A DNA stretch of 64,000 nucleotides from Atrina japonica. Lineage: Eukaryota > Mollusca > Bivalvia > Pterioida > Pinnidae. Positions 56,954 through 64,000 of the stretch are shown here, one piece after another. Within the stretch, counting starts at the first letter, position 1; the number at the start of each line of letters is the position of its first letter. Both the position numbers and the translations under genes were made by a program. The notes under the pieces are model-generated. The model was not told the origin of the DNA. It searched no databases and worked only from the letters and a program-made list of their open reading frames with translations. Location: assembly GCA_030159075.1 (NCBI GenBank), contig BROG01000991.1, positions 1 through 64,000 on the forward strand, given 5' to 3'.

Positions 56954-57333
56954 ATTAAATCATTGCATAGGAGATTATACTAATTCGAAAATATATATTG
57001 TAATATAATCGAAATGGGCAGGTCCAAGTTTGACTTCAGGGGGGAATAAGTTAACAATATACAGTAAAACCTGGATATAATAAACCTAAGTGGCACTGGA
57101 ATTTTCAATTTATTATATATCTGGGAATACATTTAGGTTCTTTTTATTTTTCTATTTTGGAACTCTACATATAATTTAAATTTGAGCTTAGATATACCAA
57201 AGTTTTACCAAAACAAATGCCCAAGACGATCATTTCTTTCATAAATACTTCATCAGTTGCACTCGAATTTGATATACATGTACATGTATATTTCCAAAAG
57301 AAAAAGTGGTATCATACAGGGTCAAATAATAAA
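56954..57333 (+). promoter_or_regulatory. Candidate poly(A) signals for the receptor
   Basis: ATTAAA at 56954-56959 and AATAAA at 57328-57333, the latter followed about 60 bp on by a T/G-rich stretch. Which, if either, is used cannot be told from sequence. Confidence 0.2.
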
Positions 57334-57819
57334 TCAAAATGTATTGCCAAATCTATCTAAGTCAAAGACAGAAATGACTGTCTTCAGCATTTGTTTTGGC
57401 CTATTTGTTTTTGCAGAAATATAAAACATTGGTTTTATATTGTTAATATCTAAAATGTATATGAATAGTTCATTTACATACATGGAAGTGAAGTTAATAT
57501 TATTGATTTTGGCATCATTTTGGTTTGAATTTGTTTCTTGTCAAATAGGCAAACATTTTAAAATTCACAAAGATCTTTGAAAAGTTAAATTTTGTTAATT
57601 TCATTTTTGTTGAATTTTTTCCATTTCTCATTGGGATCAAGTATAATGTGTTAACTGTTTATTTCTAGTTTACTGTCTCCCAGGTTTTAAAAAAATGGTC
57701 TCTCCAGCATATTGTTTGTAGGAACTCCCGTGAAAAAAATAGAAGAAAATAGATTTTGACATCTGACATCAACTGAAGAGCTAAAAGTGTGATAAAAAGT
57801 TCAGGCATAGAATTCTAAC

Positions 57820-57898
57820 ACAGCCATTATATATATATCTGTAAATAGTCCATCGTTCCTCAGCCATAATATATATCTGTAAATAGTCCATTGTTCCT
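57820..57898 (+). repeat. 38-bp direct duplication
   Basis: CAGCCATTATATATATATCT with GTAAATAGTCCATCGTTCCT is followed at once by a near copy (CAGCCATAATATATATCTGT, AAATAGTCCATTGTTCCT). Confidence 0.9.
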
Positions 57899-58205
57899 GA
57901 TTGGTCCACAATTCTGTAGTTTATTTTGATCATCCTGTAGTCTCAGTAATATGCATGAAATCTAATCTCATATAAAATCATTATCATGATGTTCATTTCA
58001 ACTGTACTGTTGTTCCCTTGATGAGTTTTATTTAGTTGTCACGTGCATGACGATATGGTTGTAGGACTTTGTAGCCATGGTGACATTGGCAAGCTTGTTG
58101 TCATTTCTTTATCCTTAACCACATGTAAATAATGTAAATAATGTGAAATGTACATACATCTAAAGTGAATTTTGTGTCACTACAATGAAATGATTTCATT
58201 CCGTG

Positions 58206-58206
<1 letters not shown>

Positions 58207-58273
<67 letters not shown>
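58207..58273. repeat. (AT)n microsatellite
   Basis: About 32 uninterrupted AT dinucleotides. Confidence 0.95.
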
Positions 58274-58278
<5 letters not shown>

Positions 58279-58739
58279 ATCGCAACGCTGAATTAAACTC
58301 AACCGATTTTATTATTATCAAGGAGTTTAACATTACATAGTTACACTTAGAATATATATACACCAATATTTTGAAATCAGCATGCCCTCTACTTTTTTCA
58401 TTTGGGGTTTTTGTACCCTCTGTTCTACTGTTTAGGGTGCAGATTCTTTTAGGCTAAATTTACGTAAATTTAAGTTCAGTTTTAGTGCTAATTATTCAGT
58501 ATTTATAAATCTATCAAGCAACGTACTTTAATTGGCAATGTTCTGTTCCATCACACTTGTGGCAGCGTGGATAATGGTGTCAAGCACTGCAAAATATTTC
58601 GGTGATAATATTTTGGCAAGAACCATGTAGCTTCCTTCTGCGTTAGTCCAACGGGCCAAACCATGATAATTTATCTCCATATATTATGTTAGTGCCAAGT
58701 GTTGAATATTCAGAGATCAAGAGACATAAGCTTTGTTTA

Positions 58740-58955
58740 TTATTAACTCAACCTCTGAAGTGATATTTGGACCTGTCCATTTCAAAGAATGGTTTAGTCC
58801 ACTGTCAAAATTCAGGGATGTATGATTTAGAATCAAAATTTTACAAAAATTTGACAAGTAACATGAACTTGTTCACTCCTGAATTATGACAGTAGACCAT
58901 ATTATTTATTGATCTGTGTGAGTCTAAATGTGACCACAGGGGTGTGTTAATAACC
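58740..58955 (+). repeat. Dispersed repeat, larger relative of the TTAACTCAT MITE
   Basis: TTAACTCAACCTCTGAAG to CCACAGGGGTGTGTTAA with interior TTTAGTCCACTGTCAAAATT and TTATTTATTGATCTGTGTGA; a second copy is at 17865-18090. Confidence 0.6.
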
Positions 58956-59668
58956 TTCTAACGGAGGAGGGGTCTGCACACAAAAGGCATTACATATTTT
59001 GATACGCCACCATTATGATTGGCCATCAACCTTGAGGAAATGATAAGATAGAACGACTCCACTGATAGGATAAAGCATTAAAAATAGGTGATCAGATTTG
59101 CTTAAAAATGATTACACATAGACCAATTTTGTTTACATTGGCAACAAGATGAACACAAAAGAATTAAATTCAAAATTAGGAAAATATACAGGTACACACA
59201 TAAGAGTTTTTAAACTCAATACATACATTCAGATTTATGTATGTCCAGGCACATAATGACCTAAAATGTTATATATACCTTCATTATTTTTATGTGAATT
59301 TTGTATATAAATAGGCATGCTGGATGTCCTACCAAAATTGTATGTACATAAAAGTCATTGTTCACCATGCTCATATATTAGGGATTTTCATTGTCCAGAG
59401 TTACCTCCCCTCGTTGCAGATACTGATTGTGATATCATTTGTTTGTGCATAAAATGAGAAAAGTTATCAATTGTGACGTCATATGTTTTGTGTGAAAATG
59501 ACGTTAATTTCTCACATAAAGACATAACATCACAATCGATACCTGCTGACATGATAGGTAACTCTGACTAAGGAAGAGACATAATGCTCATTCCCATCTA
59601 ATGTTTTCATAATTTTTTCAACAAAAAAATATGAAAACTTTGACGACTGTTATAAACACATGTTACCT

Positions 59669-60017
59669 AAAGGGGCATTAGCTGTGTTTTGCAAAAAAAA
59701 AATTATTTCGGTTTTTATGATTGATGTAGAGTAACAAATAAGAGATATACACAGGCATAAAAATTCTTACATTCCTGTATATTTTGTGAAAATAATGTCG
59801 GGTCCAGTGTCATATGCAAATACAAATACTAAGGTTGAATTAATCATTTGCAATTAAATAAATGCCAAACAGGGCTTCTCAAGTCATTTTCACAAAATAT
59901 ATAGGAATTTAAGAATTTTTTGGCCTGTGTATATCTCTTATTTGTTACACTACATCAATCTCAGTATTTAAGAAAGATATTTTTTTTTGGATAAAAAACA
60001 CAGCTAATGCTTCTTTA
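59669..60017 (+). mobile_element. Palindromic MITE (GGGGCATTAGC family)
   Basis: AAAGGGGCATTAGCTGTGTT to AACACAGCTAATGCTTCTTT; same inverted core as 51854-52240 but about 40 bp shorter. Confidence 0.85.
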
Positions 60018-60106
60018 ACCCGTCCAACCCTAAGTATCTAGATGGTATGCTTGTTTCTATTGTTTAGACTAGTCTATTATGGCCTGTAGGGTTTAAAGGG
60101 TTAAAT
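60016..60106. mobile_element. Short palindromic element, TTTAACCC termini
   Basis: TTTAACCCGTCCAACCCTA is opposed by TAGGGTTTAAAGGGTTAAA, 91 bp in all. It resembles the TTAACTCAT family in size and TTAA ends but has a different core (GTTTAGACTAGTCTATTATG). Confidence 0.6.
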
Positions 60107-60943
60107 ACTATTTTAAAGGGATGAAAATGCTACTCCATGGTACCTGATCTCGCCATTGTGTTTTCTTGAGGTCTGTGTTTTTCTTCTTTCTACCATGTTC
60201 ATATATTTTTGGTCGTGGATTTCTTGAACATATCTACACTTCAGTGCATTTTATACATGTTACATGAACACTCAGCATTAACTTTAGCATGTGTTCTATT
60301 GTCTGCTATCGTACTCTGACAAAATGGCTTGTAGTTGAACATACAGTTCTGTGTACAACGGTATGTAAGTGATTCAATTTCATCTGACATTCAATTCATA
60401 ACAAGAAGAGTGATAAAAAAATGTTCAATATTTAGTGTTTTGTTTTTGCGTTGAACAGTATTATGACTTTCAGTTACTTCAAGTTTTGATAATTTTTGCA
60501 CTGTGAAAAATGATACTTCATGTAAAATCAATGTAGACTGTGTTATTTTCACTCAGCCAATCAAAAAACTTTTTTCAAAGTTTGGGACTACTTTTTCTTG
60601 TTTTATGTGAAATATATATGTAATGAATAGAATATTCGCTGCACTTTATGTTAAATATTATTCCACTGCTTAACACGCTGGACTGAAAAAGTTATTCGCA
60701 AAAAATTGGCAAATATCCTCTATTTTGTAGAACATCTGGATAAACATCCTGGACAACTTGTAGTGGAGGTCCATATCACTGATATTAATCAACACAAATA
60801 CCAAATACCATTTTATATTGCCTTACACTTGTAACATATTGAGAACATTGACAGGTTGTGGTCTGTTTTATGAAGTGTTTATTTATTGTTCTAGTTGTAT
60901 TTTATTATTTTGTTTGTCGTTTTGTATTGATGGTTTTTGATGT

Positions 60944-61034
60944 TTTACTCGTTCACCCCTAAAGACACATTTGGACTGGCCTAAATCATTGATATATAGA
61001 AGAGTCCATTATTTTTTAGGGGTTGATGAGTTAA
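60944..61034 (+). mobile_element. TTAACTCAT MITE, copy 9
   Basis: TTTACTCGTTCACCCCTAAA to AGGGGTTGATGAGTTAA, with core GACTGGCCTAAATCATTGAT. Confidence 0.88.
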
Positions 61035-61404
61035 AAAGAAATTTCTTGAGTTTGTATGTGATAGAAGTATTTTTTACAGTTGAATGGTTGTCGACAAAAG
61101 TTTTATATCTTGATCTATGAAATACAAGTTGGATTGCTTGTTGTCAATTTGACATCAGGTTTTATGTAACACACAATATACTATTGCAAGATCATAGGAT
61201 CCTTCATATAATAGATCGTGTATTTATATTTAGATATGCAAAAAACAGTAAAACACACAATATTAACAAAAATTTGGCTTTTATCAACAGAAAGACAACA
61301 ATTTGTGAATATTGAGTGTGTTACTGTTTTTTCGCATAATGATACTTCCCCATTGAATTCTATTAGCTATATTTAGAGAAATTTAAATACCCATAATATT
61401 GTAT

Positions 61405-61620
61405 ATCTGGAAATTTTTGCCCCCCCCCCCCGTATATTTTCGGCCTTTTATGTCAGAAAACATATTCATGATTCCTAAATTTGCCCTAAATCGCCATAGT
61501 TTCATGAATGACATGTCTGTGCTTCACGTATTTAACTTTGACATTTCAGTTTCATTTTAAATTCGCCCTGTCATCAGAGGGCAAAAAATGTGAAAATTAA
61601 ACAGGAGTGAAAATGTTCAG
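61405..61620 (+). repeat. Dispersed repeat, TTAAACAGGAGTGAAAATG family
   Basis: TATTTTCGGCCTTTTATG, ACATATTCATGATTCCTAAA, TTTTAAATTCGCCCTGTCAT, then AAATTAAACAGGAGTGAAAA. Confidence 0.6.
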
Positions 61621-62964
61621 ATGTACAGTATTTGTGTTACTTGCTTTTAACGTAAATTGAAATAAACAAGTAATAAACACAATTGACCAACAGTAAGAAG
61701 GAATGGCAATGTCATTTTTTCATATTTTTTTCTTTTTGTATTTTTTACAAGTTTAGAATGTTTCAGCGAGGGAACAATTGTGAAAATTTACATATTTGAT
61801 GATCTCAATCTCTTTAGGAATAACATTATACATGTATATTGGTATTTTGCAATGTGCTCTATGGTTGTAATGTAATTTTGTTTACTTTTATGTTGATTTG
61901 TTTACTAATTATTATGGTTGTGTCTTTTCTGATAATAACAATACTGGACACTGATTATTTTTGTCAGAGTTGTCACAGATTAGTGAAATTCTGGCATCCA
62001 TACAGTAAATAATTTTAATGACATTTATGTGAAATAAGTCTTACTGGAGCATGATGTTTAAAAGACAATATTGTTGCATGCATTTATATTCAAGAGAAAC
62101 GAGGAGATTTGGTCACAAAATTTCATCAGTTAGATGTTTGGCATCTGTGATGTTAATGCCTCTAGGTAGCGGTAATGTAAAATAAGTTTAATTGACCTTA
62201 AAATAATCTTGTTTATATAAATGGTTTGTTTTGTGTAAATGGTGCTGAAATTTGCAAATGTTTTACATCTTTTGAGAAGATTTTTTTTTATATTGAATGT
62301 TTGGATGCCAAATATTGGTATTGAAAGAGTTAGTTCTAGATCCAATGTAAATGTGAAATTAGAAAACTCAAGATGGACTGTTGGCCTACCAACGTAATTT
62401 TGCACATCCTGAGCAATCCAGGTTCTTCTAAAACTAAAGCAGTATGGTCTATTTTCCAAAAATAGGTTATACAGGTAAAACATATTTCCCTGCACGGATT
62501 AAATGAATTACTGATACTTTAGTCTCGATGAGTAACTTGTCACCCCTGTTATTATTTAAGTTGGACTCCTGCACTATTCTGGCACCATAGTTCTGGCACA
62601 CTGATTGATGTGCTATGTTCCTCCTTATGGTGCATCATGTATTCAGTTTTGGTGTACCCATTTGTAAAACCAAAATTGTAGAAACGACATTTGTGTCCAA
62701 TACAGATACATGTTTGCTTCCTTGGTAGATATTTCCCACCTCTTTCATCTTATTTATACCCTTTGTGCAGCGCTGGGATTTATTACTTTTTATTGCACTC
62801 TGCTTTGTTCCTGTAAACATGTGACAATTTACCCTGGTAGTCCTGTATATGCTGTACCATGGTTTTCAGTTTACATTTTCTAGTTGAGATCAGCAAAACC
62901 AATGACGAAAGTATTTCTCCTACAAGTTATTCATCATTTCTTATGATAGGATAGGTCAAATTGC

Positions 62965-63155
62965 TGTAAATTTTCGCCCATGCTTAGTTTTGTCATTTTA
63001 CAACAGAAAACATATTCACACCATCTTAAATTCACTCCTATCACATTAGTATCATTGATAGCATGTATGACTTGTTTCAGTTATCGAGTATAAAAATTTC
63101 ACTTTCATCTTAAATCTGCCCTACCTTCAGTGGACGAAAATTAAACGGGAGGGGA
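62965..63155 (+). repeat. Dispersed repeat, TTAAACAGGAGTGAAAATG family
   Basis: AATTTTCGCCCATGCTTAG, ACATATTCACACCATCTTAA, ATCTTAAATCTGCCCT, then AAAATTAAACGGGAGGGG; collinear with 61405-61620. Confidence 0.6.
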
Positions 63156-63349
63156 CATTTCTGGCAATACAGTTATCTTTGAACAAATAACACTTGTGTT
63201 CATTTCACTTGATATTTACGTATATGTCCAATCACACACATCAACAAAATGTTGTTGATTTTTTGTTTTCCTTTTGTACTAGGTATTTGAGTATGTTGTT
63301 TTATCATGTTAAGCCTGTATCAGCATTATCAGGTTCTTATTATAAAGAT

Positions 63350-63440
63350 ATAACTCATCAACCCCTGAAAAACAATAGACTCGGCTGTAAATTAATGATT
63401 TAGACTAGTCCTAGTGTGTCTTAAGGGGTGAACAAGTTAA
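63350..63440 (-). mobile_element. TTAACTCAT MITE, copy 10
   Basis: ATAACTCATCAACCCCTGAA to AAGGGGTGAACAAGTTAA; core ATTTAGACTAGTCC. Confidence 0.87.
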
Positions 63441-63619
63441 AATGTGCATATCACAAGTCTGTTTAACCACAACCCAGGTTAGCGTAGCATAGCGTTATAT
63501 GGCAGTTAACAACAGAAAAATAACGTCATTGGATAATAGAAGATGAATAAGGCATCAACCAGCTATGCTGATATCAGCGGATGCTGGGATTCCCTCAGTT
63601 CCGCATCAATGCTCTTTGA

Positions 63620-63830
63620 CAGGGATACGCATTCCTTTGAATGTGGTCAGCGGAGGTTTGACCCCCGCTGGAACCTAAACTGGTTTTTCTGAGTAAGTTT
63701 ACTTGCGGAAAGCTTGTGTAAGCTCTTCCCAGGTACTTTGTAACCAGGTTCTCTCCCCCACCATTGAAAATTGGCTGCCACCATATAACTAAAAAACTTA
63801 TTGTCATTAAACACTTCAAAATAAAAAAAA
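63620..63830 (+). mobile_element. SINE-B copy with tRNA-like B box
   Basis: GGAGGTTTGACCCCCGCTGG is a B-box-like TpsiC arm whose flanks pair (AGCGG with CCGCT). Then come AGTTTACTTGCGG, CTCTCCCCCACCATTGAAAA and the 3' end AACTTATTGTCATTAAACAC. It supports a tRNA origin for this family. Confidence 0.65.
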
Positions 63831-64000
63831 AAATGAATATGGGGCAGTTATTTGAAATGATTTTCTTACTAGTTAGCGAAAACAACGAAATGGGTTAATA
63901 TCGAGTCATTAAAAGAATTTAGGTTAGTAAAAGTAGAGGTAAATTTATTGCATGCACAGTTCTTCAGAAATTTTAACATCAAGGTTAAATTGTCATCATA

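Larger units (their letters stand above)
55996..64000 (+). other. 3' UTR and downstream region
   Basis: No second gene is recognised in these 8 kb. The first part is presumably receptor 3' UTR. It holds TTAACTCAT MITEs (56846-56938, 60944-61034, 63350-63440), a pogo-like left end (57063-57130), a 38-bp direct duplication (57820-57898), a long (AT)n (58207-58273), a larger relative of the TTAACTCAT family (58740-58955), a palindromic MITE (59669-60017) abutting another short palindromic element (60016-60106), two copies of the repeat seen at 37380 (61405-61620, 62965-63155) and a SINE-B (63620-63830). Confidence 0.65.

Noticed and set aside
62130..62495. 121-codon minus-strand frame downstream of the receptor
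   Set aside because: Low-complexity Ile/Leu/Asn composition without any motif; length is within chance for AT-rich DNA searched on six frames.

Overview
This is nuclear DNA from an animal, most likely a bivalve or related mollusc. It is AT-rich, and the coding sequence is split into short exons with GT/AG introns. The non-coding part is packed with tRNA-derived SINEs, short inverted-terminal-repeat (MITE-like) elements, minisatellites and the palindromic word ACATGTAC. The species call is inference from repeat style and from the receptor sequence. No bacterial features (operons, Shine-Dalgarno sites, CRISPR) are present.

The only gene I can reconstruct with confidence is on the + strand, from 10873 to 55995. 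It is a complete type I receptor serine/threonine kinase of the TGF-beta/BMP family, closest to the ALK1/ALK2 (ACVRL1/ACVR1, fly saxophone) clade. Eight coding exons join with perfectly compatible phases into a 542-residue protein: signal peptide (exon 1), ten-cysteine three-finger ligand-binding domain (exons 2-3), transmembrane segment and juxtamembrane region (exon 4), GS domain (exon 5) and kinase domain (exons 6-8). The first intron is about 32.8 kb, half of the window; the other seven exons lie within 12.3 kb.

Layout: 1-82 may be the last codons of an upstream gene, with a poly(A) signal at 247. From 83 to about 10740 is repeat-rich intergenic DNA. A putative promoter (two CCAAT boxes, a TATA-like box) lies at 10749-10850. 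Intron 1 (10928-43690) carries SINEs, many MITEs, a Ty3/gypsy relic and four large minisatellites. Introns 2-7 are also repeat-laden, with elements sitting within 20-80 bp of several splice sites. From 55996 to 64000 is 3' UTR and/or downstream intergenic DNA with more MITE copies.

The points most worth checking are: a serine at the GS-domain position that is Arg206 in human ACVR1; a near-exact duplicate of the exon 4 splice donor 127 bp downstream, flanking a MITE, where read-through would give a kinase-less receptor; a tiny upstream ORF overlapping the start codon; and a roughly 90-bp TTAA-ended MITE family with ten copies in this window. I found no convincing new multi-gene system.
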